From contig WIXG01000339.1 of NCBI GenBank assembly GCA_009869945.1, positions 19,334 to 83,333 of the forward strand: a stretch of DNA of 64,000 nt, in the 5' to 3' direction. Shown here piece after piece: positions 33,802-44,300 of the stretch (the stretch's first letter is position 1; each line of letters begins with the position of its first letter). The position numbers were made by a program, and so were the translations under genes. This stretch comes from Mesaphorura yosii (lineage: Eukaryota > Arthropoda > Collembola > Poduromorpha > Tullbergiidae). The notes beneath the pieces were generated by a model, which worked only from the letters and a program-made list of their open reading frames with translations, was not told the origin of the DNA and did no database searches.

Positions 33802-36800
33802 TCAATTCCAAAGCTGCTCTTCAGAGTCTGACTGGTGTGCGGGTTCCCTTGTGATTTGTTCATAGGCTTCCTTCAGCTTGCCCACAACAAGTTGTAGCGC
33901 CTCAGGATCATCGCGATTTATGCCTGAAAGAATCTTCGACAAGCGTTCTAACACAAGAATTTCCTGTAGGTGCCTAAACTTCTCATCCATTTCGTACATG
34001 ACCCTAGCCAGGAGTTTGGCTGCAGTCTCAACAAACCCAGACGATACAAGTCGCAGGAGTATTCGAAGCAAGTTCTTGCTTTTGTAATTAGAACACATGC
34101 CGATTTGCTGCTGCAGTGGAGTTTGTGCGCACTTCTCAATATCTCCCATGAACGTGCGCATCGTCTGCGCTGCCCTTTCGTCCTCGGCCTGCCTCTCCAG
34201 CCACCCCAATGTCTGTTGGCCGATTCGCATGACTAAAGAAAGAGAGCAGGGCCCCACCGCATTGGGTCCAAGTATCAATTCCATGCTGGTCGACCAGAGC
34301 TCTTTGGCTTGCTCAAATCTCCCCAAACACAGCTGAATAAGACAAGCAACGTCAAATGTTTGCATGACTGAAGAAATGGAGGTGAGATCAAAGCAGTCTT
34401 TATCCTCCAGGGTTAATTTAATCACACTCCCCATGAGCAATGCTTTACTCTCCAGCATACGCGTCCGGTCCACCTCGTTTATACTCATCAAGGAAATGAT
34501 TGGCAGACTCAGATGGTCAGCAGTTTGTGCTGACCGTTTCTTGTGGAACCGAGCCCAATCAATGGCCGAACCATTTAAGAGTTTGGTGGTGATCACATCA
34601 GTGGCAAGGATCTTGTCTATTAGTTGACCGTCCAGCAGGAGAACGTGTGAGACAGCAGCATTCAGCTCGAGTAGCTTCCCACAGCATTCAGCTTTGATTT
34701 CGTGGCCTCTCAAACCAGAAGTTTCGATCGGGCTCTTAATGATGGTCGTCAAATTCTTCCACCCAACACGAAAAATGTTTAAAAGTGCTTGCCAATCAAC
34801 TGAACTCACGTTGAGTTGAACAGGTAGCAACATTTGGTTCTTAAAAAGACGTAGCATTCCATTGACCAATGAAGGAGTTTGGCCTGGAGTCCATCTCATT
34901 TGACAGATGTCAGAAAAAACGCCGACAACCTCGTTGAGTGGCTGTTTATCCTTTTGTAGCCAGAGTGCATACGACTTCAGGAAGTCAGAAACTGTCTCGC
35001 TTCGTTTGCAATCCTGCTCAGTCAGCGATTGCTCTTGAAGGCTTAATCTGAGTTGCTGATACAGTTCTGACATCACTGCCCGCAGTTGGACAGGCGGCAG
35101 TGAACATTTTGCTTGAACTAAGAAGTGTCGAATGGCGTTGATGTAACTCAGGTTCATTTGTCTAGCTACTAAACTCCAGTCCTCCAGCTCAGTTCGTATG
35201 AAGTCGATGGCAGTAGGGAATTGTTGGGCGAGGCACAGTCCGAGCACGTATCTCAAACTCAGGACCATTCTTAGGCTCAAACCCTCTTCCCCGACTTTAG
35301 TGGGAAAGTAAAGATGAGCGTCTCCAATTTTGCCATCGTAGCCTGAGGATGTCAGTTCCTGCAGCAATTTAAGTTGAGCTTCAAGGAAGGTGGCGTAGCA
35401 TGTGCTCAAATCTTTCTCTACGTTCTCCTCTTCCACAAGACATTTCTGTATGTCCAAACCAATGATGCGGAGGTGGAGAGTTAACTCTGCTCTGAAAGGT
35501 GTGTCAATACGACTCTCATCTCCCAACATGTTGATCAGAGATGTGTAAACTTCCTCGGCCTCCTCCAGATCACGATCTACTTGATCGAAAAGCAGTTTTT
35601 GAATTCGAACCAGCTGCAGTTGGATGATGGGTAGCTCCCATTCTGCAAACACTCTCCTGAGGTGAGATATCGACCTCCTAATAAAGGAGACTGAATCTGA
35701 AGGAAGAACCTGCGCAACTTCAAAAGGAAATGAGTGACAGGTGCGCAAAATCTCGTCAAATTGTTCACTCGCCGTGTCCCAAGCGCATATAGCATGTCTC
35801 TGAAGCTCGATAAGGTTCACTCTCATACATTCGAACGCCAAATGAATTGCTCGAATCGCTCGCTCCGAGTCCACGAGCACTTTGTGCCGGATAACATGCT
35901 GAAGGAGCCGATGAATTCCAAAGTACCGGAACAGGTCAGCGAATTTCTCGAATGAGACGAGTGAGTAGACGAGCAGCTGATCCACTGCGGTACGCAGCGT
36001 CTCTTCCCTAGCGTTTGGGAGGCCAAAGAAGAGGGTCTCGGAAATATCGTTTGGTTCGCAGTACGCAGCCACATTCAGAATGACGAGACAATACTCACGA
36101 ACATCTTCCTCAATGTCCTCATCACGTTCAATCTGCTCCACTGAAAGACGAAGTGTTGCGCTGATTGTTCGCTCGTACTCGGTGAGAATCTTCTTCTTGT
36201 CCATCAGTACAAGCAAGTCTTTATGAATCGTCTTTGTGTAGCTGGCGACTGTGTATTGTTTTGATCTTAGAATAGTCGCAGCTGCGCACTGCAGTGCTAG
36301 CGGAAGGAATCCGAGTTCTTCACCCAAAGCCAGTTGCTCCGCCTTCGTCCCCGCCTTGCCCTCCGCTCCCAATGCTTTGGTCAGCAACTCCACACACTCC
36401 TTATCAGTGAAGACTCCCAACTCAAAGGTAGAAATCCGACCAAATTCGTTTGGAAGACCCCATTCGTGGTTCCTGGATGTGATGAGGGCGTGATGAGCCT
36501 CTTGTCTTGGAAGCAACTTGCACAGCCTCTCAAAACGTTCAGCATTGTCGAATATGAACAGAGAGCGAGCACACGCTAGTTTCTCATAGATATGCATCAC
36601 AAATTCAACGGTGCTCCCAAACTCGTCTCTTTTTAATTTTAGGCGTTTTCCAAGAGCGTCGAAGGAGTTGAGCAGCGAATCGCCCTCAGAATCCATCCAC
36701 AGAATATGATCGTACTCAGCCTCGTAAGCATTTGCGTACCATTTGGCTGTGCTCGTTTTTCCTATTCCACCCATTCCAACAATTGCATGCTTCTTAGCCA

Positions 36801-37345
36801 CGATGGCAGCCACTTTACGTTCTGTGGAGAGTAACTGCTGGCGGAGGTGGTGCACGAGAAGGCCTCCTTCTTCGTCGCTACGTGGTACGAAGGACGTGAT
36901 GAGTTCCTTGTGCTCTGGCCACCACTTCTGGAGTAAAACTCCCACTCTGCCCTGCTTTGCGCGTGTCGGGCCATCGTCGTCGGACAGGCTTTCATATCCA
37001 AACTCCTCCACAGCAGAACGAAGGATCTTCCAAAGTGGGGCTTTTGATTTCTCTTGGCGGAGGAATGCCAGAACAACGTCGAAGACACGAACTGATCTAA
37101 GATCAGACCCAAATTAAATCAAAGGCAATGCGCAGGTTACAGGTTGCTTACTTCTGACTAAGAATGTCCAACAGGTATCGACTTTTTTCAGACGGTGTTT
37201 GCAGGCAGTTGACCCACTCCTTCTCTTCGACCGTGATGCATTGCTGGGTGAAGAGTCTGTCGACAAGTGACGAGCAGAAGAATCCACCACTGACCAACTG
37301 TTCGTAGCAGAATTGGTAGATTTGCGGTATTTTTGGCGAAGTCAT
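33802..37345 (-). CDS. CARD / NB-ARC protein (Apaf-1/CED-4-like NTPase, no visible WD40)
   Basis: Two exons, 37345-37152 and 37096-33802, with a 55-base intron, give 1162 residues. Residues 1-95 form a death-fold domain of CARD type (L-V-D-R-L-F-T-Q-Q-C-I-T-V-E-E-K, later P-L-W-K-I-L). The NB-ARC follows: P-loop G-M-G-G-I-G-K-T-S-T-A (~171-181), a kinase-2 strand L-F-I-F-D-N-A-E (~244-251), a T-S-R motif (~271-273), and F-L-P-L-A-L (~328-333). These build the nucleotide-driven switch that lets Apaf-1 and CED-4 oligomerise and recruit caspases. The remaining ~700 residues look helical and Leu-rich; I see no WD40 repeats, LRRs or clear TPRs. It may be an apoptosome or inflammasome-type sensor; activity is inferred. 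The second Walker Asp is followed by Asn rather than Asp. Surroundings are receptor genes and relics. Confidence 0.85.
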
Positions 37346-38019
37346 TGCACTTCATATGGCAAATGCCAAACCCAACCACAATGTCAATGCAACGACAGTT
37401 GGTTCAGTTCTCATGCCCTTTGCCTCTATTTGCAATGCACAATTTGCATAAGATAAGCGAATGCCAATCAGACACACCAAACCTCAATTCAAACATAATT
37501 TGAACTCAAACTGCTTAGTGTTTTATTACCAAGAAGAAAGAAATTAAAACTCGTGTACGATGAAGTGATGAGAATTATGGCAAACAATTACTGATTGCGT
37601 GGACCTTTCTGTCAAGCTTGAGTTTACTTTAATATAGGGTCGGTTGGACTAACCCAATCTAAATGATCGATTGAACGCAGTTCGACCATATTTCCAGTTC
37701 TCACTATGGATTTGACACAACAATATTATGGATTTAGCCAGGACTCCGAGATCTACTCTTTGGTATCGGGAGATTCCAAAACTTTTTACACTGCACATTG
37801 TGGATAAATCGCGATATTTATTGAATGCAAAAAAGATCAAATGTGTACTCAAATCGTGCTAAAAATTAATATGGGTTAGCAATTGTAAAATTTGTAAACT
37901 AAAAGTTAATTCACATACAAAAAATAAGAATGTGTTCGCTGAAGATCGCCTTCAAACTTTTCTATAATTGATTGAAAACTTACAAACATTAATTCTAGGT
38001 CAATCGTAAAATATACACG
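37346..38019. other. Upstream region of the CARD-NB-ARC gene
   Basis: AT-rich and without a supportable exon; the promoter of the CARD-NB-ARC gene should be in the first part. Confidence 0.4.
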
Positions 38020-38564
38020 TCAGTACCAAACGATAATATACAAGTCACGAATAATAAAATTGGCTCTGACAGCGGAATTCAAGCAGTAATATTCAAACAA
38101 AGTGTCTGGCCCTGTTCTGGGAAAGAAAATGTTAACTTTCCAGTTTTGAGGCTCACTGGCGTTTTCGGCTTTACTCCAAGCTCTGAGCTGTGCCTCCAGC
38201 TTCTCTCTCACATGCACGCAATGCAAGGGTGCAAGGTGATCATCTATTTCGACGCTTAACATGCATGTCCTTCACTTGGCCCAGCCGGAAACCGGAGATC
38301 TTGTGCTTCTGCACGCATGTTGCCTCCAGATCGATGTTTAATGGATGTTTACGTCCTGATGGAAATGCAACATTTACAAAATTGAAACTTTACGAACATA
38401 TCATGATATCTGAAAGCGGTAAACCTCTTACTATTCTTCTGCAATGTGACGATCGAACCATTTGACTCGGCATCCTTTTTGAATTCTTTGAGTTGATTTT
38501 CAACCTTTTCCACATTTTAAATGGCCAAGAACTCTTGCTCTGATGAACGTGCCAGCTTCTCCGC
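38020..38564 (-). pseudogene. Decayed gene of unknown family next to duplication border
   Basis: Reading down from 38564, one frame gives a coiled-coil-like stretch (N-A-E-K-L-A-R-S-S-E-Q-E-F-L-A-I), an in-frame TAA near 38519, then N-V-E-K-V-E-N-Q-L-K-E-F-K-K-D-A-E-S-N-G. A donor A|GTAAGA and an acceptor CATCAG about 76 bases on keep phase into a stretch with K-H-P-L-N-I-D-L-E-A-T-C. A frame change near 38260 then leads into L-E-A-Q-L-R-A-W-S-K-A-E-N, ending at 38020. The charged, periodic composition and splice-like joins argue for a former gene; the stop and shift argue that it is dead. I do not recognise the family. Its upstream end coincides with the border of the GPCR duplication. Confidence 0.35.
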
Positions 38565-40410
38565 GTTATTAAAATATGAAGACATCATTTGAATACGATT
38601 TAAGCGACTACATTTTGATGAAGCGAAACCTGAACAAACCTGGATCTTAGCGTCCTTTATGTGTCAAATCTGAATTTCTCAGAATCTTGTCTCGTTCATT
38701 GTATTCGTATCGTCAAAATGTCCATACACGTTTTTAATTTATTCACATGCAAAATCGATGATCGAACGTAGTCAGGACTCATCCGAATACAATTAGTATG
38801 TATACTGATCTGATCTATGCAGTGTAGTGCGTGATGTGTCTGTGTCAATGTTGAAAACACATCGTGATATTTTCAAAAATATCGAAAGATCCGATCTTCT
38901 TGATTTATATCTGATCTTCTCGAAAACCGCGAAAATACTTCAACAAATTAAAATATCGCTCCTCATAAATCCATCGCATTTTGAGTCGCGTCGCACTATT
39001 AACAGCAAAATTCTAATCGTTTTTAGTATTTCTTCAAATATTGTTATGAATATCATTAAAGGGGAAATTTGCCCGACCAGCCTGAATTTGCCTCCATATT
39101 GTCGGTGATCAGTAATTAGTGTGTAATTTTCAATTGTCGGGTCCAAAAATCTAAAATTTTAAAATTTTGAATGTAGAGAGGGAAATTTTTTAAATTTTAA
39201 TGTGCTCTACAAAGATAAAAAAGATCAGATCTTTTCACAAAAATTGCATCCATTTTTCATAGTTTAACCAGAATATCTTTAAAAAATGCCTATTTAACCG
39301 GAACCCAGCGTTTGACGAAAAATCAAAAAGATCATTCATATAAATCTGTCTGCAACCCTGGTGTGTGTGAATGAAGTCTATATCTGTCCATGACATAACA
39401 TGGGAGCAATAGCAATCCAGATCATTATCCAGCTTAGAACTTGGGGTATTTTCATTGTGTCACTTTTTGGATTGATTGGAAACACACTCTCCATCATTGT
39501 CTGTCTTCAGCCAGGTCTGCGTTCTTCCCCAGTCACTGCACTCATCATTGCCTTGGAACTCGCAGACAGCTGCACGTTGGTCACCATCAACATTATTTTT
39601 GGCCTTGGAGAGTTGCTTGGCTACAGCTTTGATGATTGTCGACTGCAAGATCGTATCCTGGAAGAGCTGTACGCACTCTCGGCCTCATTCTCCATTTACT
39701 TCATCGTGGTCATCACAATCGAGAGATACATCATTGTGGCTTATCCTCTCAAAGCTCGTTCATTCAACACGTGGTCGCAAAAAAAAATTCTAATTGGATG
39801 TGTCGTCGTCGTTTGTACGCTGCTACGACTCTTTTCATTCACATGGAAGTGGTTATTGGAGTGCAATCCTCAATATACGGACTCGATCAGGTTACTCGCC
39901 AACTACATTAATGCCTTCACTCTGCTAATCATCCCAATGTTGGTTGTATGTCCAGTGAATATATTGACATTGGTCAAGAACAGGAAGCAAGCAATTGAAC
40001 GAGCGGAGCTGAGACAGAACGAGGTCGAGCCAGACTCTGTGACTCCGATGTTGATTGTAACCGTGTGCGTGTTCATACTGGGTATGTCCCCCTGGGTAGT
40101 CTTCTTTCTACTCCACGTATTCTTGAGTATCATTGACTTCAATGTGGAGCCAGACACACTTGTCCCCGTTTTTTGGTTCATCCTTCAATGCTCACTCAAC
40201 TTCATCATTTACTGTGCGGCAGGCTCAAGATTTAGAAAATGTTTTGCAGATTTAATACGTGGAACACGGTTAAGACAGCTTCGTGATAGAATAGTGACTC
40301 CCACGACTTCCATCGAACTCACTTCCAGTAGCTCAGGGCCACCAGTACTTCCTTAACCGTTGTGTCTAGATTTTCATGTATATTTAAATTCTATGCATTC
40401 AATATGTGTC
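38565..40410 (+). repeat. Inverted segmental duplication, right arm
   Basis: Inverted copy of 3971-5874, holding the second GPCR with its upstream ~835 bases and a short 3' flank. The left border is at GTTATTAAAATAT, shared with the other arm; sequence outside is unrelated. The arms are 32.7 kb apart. Confidence 0.75.
39400..40356 (+). CDS. Rhodopsin-family GPCR, paralogue of the 4-kb gene
   Basis: A single exon for 318 residues with seven hydrophobic segments, the I-T-I-E-R-Y end of helix 3, P-W-V-V in helix 6, and N-F-I-I-Y in helix 7. The N-terminal ~60 residues are the same as in the 329-residue copy, as is most of the third intracellular loop (E-R-A-E-L-R-Q-N-E-V-E-P-D). Differences concentrate in the second extracellular loop (only W-K-W-L-L-E-C-N remains of a longer loop) and before helix 7, where about ten residues are missing. 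Such changes in ligand-facing parts would fit altered ligand choice. It is intact, with no stops. Ligand unknown. Confidence 0.88.
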   Translation: MGAIAIQIIIQLRTWGIFIVSLFGLIGNTLSIIVCLQPGLRSSPVTALIIALELADSCTLVTINIIFGLGELLGYSFDDCRLQDRILEELYALSASFSIYFIVVITIERYIIVAYPLKARSFNTWSQKKILIGCVVVVCTLLRLFSFTWKWLLECNPQYTDSIRLLANYINAFTLLIIPMLVVCPVNILTLVKNRKQAIERAELRQNEVEPDSVTPMLIVTVCVFILGMSPWVVFFLLHVFLSIIDFNVEPDTLVPVFWFILQCSLNFIIYCAAGSRFRKCFADLIRGTRLRQLRDRIVTPTTSIELTSSSSGPPVLP

Positions 40411-40619
40411 TTTATGTGTTACGGGGTCCAAAAACTGCTCCACAAGTACGAAACTCAACCGAGCCTAAGTGACCACAACAGATCCGAATTGGTTGTCTCG
40501 ATCTCTTGGCTATCTGCAAGATTCCAAGCAGTATGAATGACATCTGGGCCACAGCAACTATGGACCACTAACTCATTGCCGGAGCCATGTTCACCATGTC
40601 ATGAACCTTGTCAATGAAT

Positions 40620-40652
40620 AAATTCAATGAACTTCAAGATTTTAAGCTCTTA
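40620..40652 (+). pseudogene. Minimal ionotropic-receptor relic
   Basis: Eleven codons read K-F-N-E-L-Q-D-F-K-L-L, matching K-F-N-E-L-Q-D-F-A-L-Y of the 711-residue receptor and T-F-D-Q-L-Q-D-F-K-L-F of the truncated one. A TGA lies in frame just upstream. The match is short, but the sequence is specific to these two neighbours. Confidence 0.4.
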
Positions 40653-41022
40653 AACTTGTCGAAGAGAATCAAAACCAACTTCTTCAAAACAAAATGAAAA
40701 GAATTCTAAATTTTATTTCTTTAATCGTATTCATAAGATCAAATTAATTACTCATGACAGGATGCAATCAAATGATTACACTTTGATGATTCTACCAATT
40801 ATAACCCAAACCATGGGTGCCATGAAAGATTTGGAACGGGATCGACAAGACAACGCGAACCAATTCTTCTCAACGCTTGATATGGCCCTTATGATATGAT
40901 ACGCCACTTACGAATCCAGACCTTGGAATAACAGTTCAATCGAACGGGTCGCATCGCTTTTTTATGGGAAAACAGTGAAAGAAGAGTCAAAGTCTCGTTC
41001 AGGAGGTGCCATGGATTGCGAA

Positions 41023-41219
41023 AGAATGAATCAGGGATCAGTCGGGGTCCGCGAACTCTTTGTCTTTTATTGCACAAACATAAGAGCGAACGCTCGATAA
41101 TTTACGTAGATGAAAGCGAACATCAAACAGATGTGATAAGGCTCTGAATTTAATGATGAATAGAGTAGCTACTCTAGACAATATTCACAAACTACTACTG
41201 TAATTTCGGTTGTGGCACT
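41023..41219 (+). repeat. Direct repeat B, copy 2
   Basis: Second copy of the block at 30533-30700, with three insertions of about 8 to 20 bases (for example GGGGTCCGCGAA and GAAAGCGAACATCAAACA). No terminal inverted repeat or target duplication could be made out, so a mobile element is possible but unproven. Confidence 0.75.
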
Positions 41220-41329
41220 TAAATCGTACGGCTAAGCACCGTTCTTTATAATTAGCAATCTTGATAAAAATGGGGTGTTGAAGAAGGCACTCTTGAATTC
41301 ATTGTTCATGTCCCAGCATCAGCCAGAAG

Positions 41330-44300
41330 TCACTGGTGACTGGCCGCCGCCGAAGGTCTAAACACGACCGGTCTGAACTCTCTGCTTTTCCCCGCTCCGT
41401 GGTAGGGTCGAGGTTGGAGAGCGGAGGAGTTGAAGGTGGTTGGTTGGTGGAGTTCTGCTGGGTGTCTGTAGTTCTGTGATAGAAGTGAACACGCCAGCCA
41501 TTTTAGCGATAGAATGACTAAAATTATGGAAATTACAAGCTCACACTCACCTGCGCCCCACCACCCGTCGTGATTAGAGAATGGCTCTCTTGTTCGTAGT
41601 CCCCATCGTTATTGTAGGGCTCTGGAGTGTGGACTGCTGCTGTAGGGTTCTGCTGGAGGCTCAGTGAACTCGACGCCCTGCTCGGCCCCGTTATCTGAAT
41701 TACTGAACTACCACCTGCAGTAGTTTTCTGCTGCGCCCACTCCCTCCTGTAGTTATCTGAGATTAGAGAGGACGGTCCAGAGTGGAGGCTGGAGCGGTCG
41801 TCCCCGGGCAGGAGGAGCAGGTTGGATGCAGAACCGGAGTGTCCTGAGAGCGGGGAATTCGAATTTAAAAAGCGAACTCTCAACCGAGACTATTTAAGAC
41901 TCTTGTGTTACAACTCACTGCTGCTGCCTCCGCCAGCCCTCCCCGCCGGTATCTCACAAACCACTTCAGGGTGACGGTAGGCTGCTGGGGGTGCCCTTCT
42001 TCCCTGCCTTCCTCCGAGATGGGATGAGGAGGCCCTGCTGTTGGAGAGCAACTCACTGGAGGAGTCGCCACCATACCTTAAAACAAAGGAAAAGATAATG
42101 AATGACTATGAACCATGAAAACCTACACGCAGAGTACACGCAAAACGGTGGATAAAGTACTATTGTGAAGGGCACGAGCCTTCTGTCAAAATCCTCCACC
42201 ATTCTCCACACCATTGTGTGCTTAACCCCCTTTGTTCTGCTCATTCTAATTCGCACATACAATGCTAATAACGGGCTGACAATACTGAATTGAAGACTGA
42301 GAATGGCTGGGATTGAAAAGGAGCTCAGGGAAGCGTGACGGGTCTGACAAAAGACGAAGGTATTTGCTCGAGAGAGTCTTCACGACTCTTTAAGAGAAAA
42401 AGTGAGTGCCAGAAACGAGTGTGATTACCTGCTCGACGACGACGGTGCTCCTCCTCCGACCCGCACCTTGACACCAGGCTCCCTGCTGCAGTAGTCCCAG
42501 TACTGCCTCGCCTCCTGCCTGTACTCGGAGAGCTCCTGCGTCTGCAAAGCGGGGTCCGAAGTTTGTGAGGTTCCGTTCCTCCTCCTACTCGCGTGGATGA
42601 GTTCTCGGCGGAGGTCAACAGTGCTGCTGGATGGGGCGCCTTCCGGTTCTAGGCGTTTCTGGTGGTTGCCTAGCGGGGCACTTGTATGGCTGGAGCCACC
42701 GCTGCTACTGTTCGAACTCTTCCCCAGGAGCGGACTGTGACTGTTGACGATAGACAAGACGGTCGTCCCTCCAGAGAGCACCGCCGATGGCCCCGCAGGG
42801 GTTTGGGATCTGGCCGCTGGATTGTCCACGAAGATCCTCGAGTTGCTCGACTCACGGTTACCCTGCCACGGGACGACCCTCACCACAGCCGCCACACTCT
42901 GCTGCTGCCTCTTTCTCTCAAACTCCTCTTCCACCTCCCTCATGCGCTCTAATTCCCTTAACCTCTCCATCTCTCTCTCCTCCGCCTCCATCGCTAATCT
43001 CTTCTCAATCATCTTCCTCTCGAGTACTCGGAGAGTGGACTGGAACTTGAACTTTTTGCGGCGGGCTGCATCAGCGAAATTTGATGTTGGAAGTTGCTGC
43101 TGCTGGGGCTCTAATACGTAGGGTTCTTCTAGTAAGACGATACTCGGGTCGTATTTAGATGGTTTGCAGACAAGAGACAGATTCTCCACACTCTTCGCCT
43201 TCCCCCGTTGCTGCCTCGTACTCGAATCGGGCAAATAAATCGAATTCCTAGAGAACGGCCTCCTCCACCCCCTACCATAGCTCTTATAAGGCAGGCTACT
43301 CGGTCCGTATCCAATGTCTGATACGTTAGAGTGGAACTCGCCCATGCTGCGCGTTGCGTCCTCTTCAGACTCCCAGCCGTCGGCTGGGCTCCGTTGCGAT
43401 ACCTCCCTCGTGTTTAGCATAAAGTTGACTGGGGCAGAGGAACCGAACCCAGCCGACATCATGCGGAGGTTATTTAAAGAGTTCGGTTCGGATTTGCTGA
43501 GAAACCAGTTGGCGTTCCCAAGCCCGGTATGGTGCTTCGATCGCTGGTGGATTCGGCGGAGGCTCGGCTTTGCAGTCTTATACTCTAGATTGAAGAAGCT
43601 CGTATCCATTTCAGGATGTTCCTCCTCTTCTGTACTACTCTCATCCAAATCCTGCTCCGGTGTCCAGCACTTGACTAATGGCACTACAGCTTCAGGGACG
43701 GCGGGCGAGTCCCCTGCGCTTATGCCCGAGTCCCCGGACCTCTCATTCCTATTCTGCTGCAATACTGGATGATAACCCTCCTCCGAACTCAAACTTCTCC
43801 CTGGGGGGGAATCCAGCGCCCTCCATGCAGAAGAGGGAGAGAACCGGGGGAGCTCTTGCTTTTTTATGGGGAGTACGGGGCGGAGGAGCACGGCGGGGAT
43901 GTCCAGCTCTGAGCTTGATAGGGAGCTCTTGCTGTAGTCTTCGAATGTGCCCGAGTCTTGCCGAGTGTGGTGATCGGAGTCGGAGTTGGGGTGGATGGGA
44001 GGTGGTGGTCGAGGCTGTGATGGCCCCTGACCCGGTCTTTCTTTTGCTACACTCTCACCATGTCTGTTATCAGCTGAACGCTGACTCGGTTGACTACTGG
44101 CGCAGAGGAGCCTCTCACTTTTCACGTCGCGGAGTGGTGAGTTGACTCTCTGCTGGGACTCACGGGAGGAGGGCCGTTTTTCATTGCTCTTCATTTGACT
44201 ATCTCGAAGGTCTGCTGCTCTTTTGTCTCTGTCATTCTTTGAAGCTGTCTTGCTCTGCTGCTCCGTACCGGCGGAGCGTGACGGAGACGAGCGCTGCAAC

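Larger units (their letters stand above)
40411..41329. other. Gap with receptor relic and direct repeat B
   Basis: Contains a very short receptor relic (40620-40652) and repeat B copy 2 (41023-41219); otherwise no gene was seen. Its right end is the 3' flank of the large minus-strand gene. Confidence 0.5.

Noticed and set aside
33802-37011. Plant-type NLR or bacterial NB-ARC contamination
   Set aside because: A spliced upstream exon encodes a CARD, an animal death-fold domain, and flanking genes are arthropod-like.
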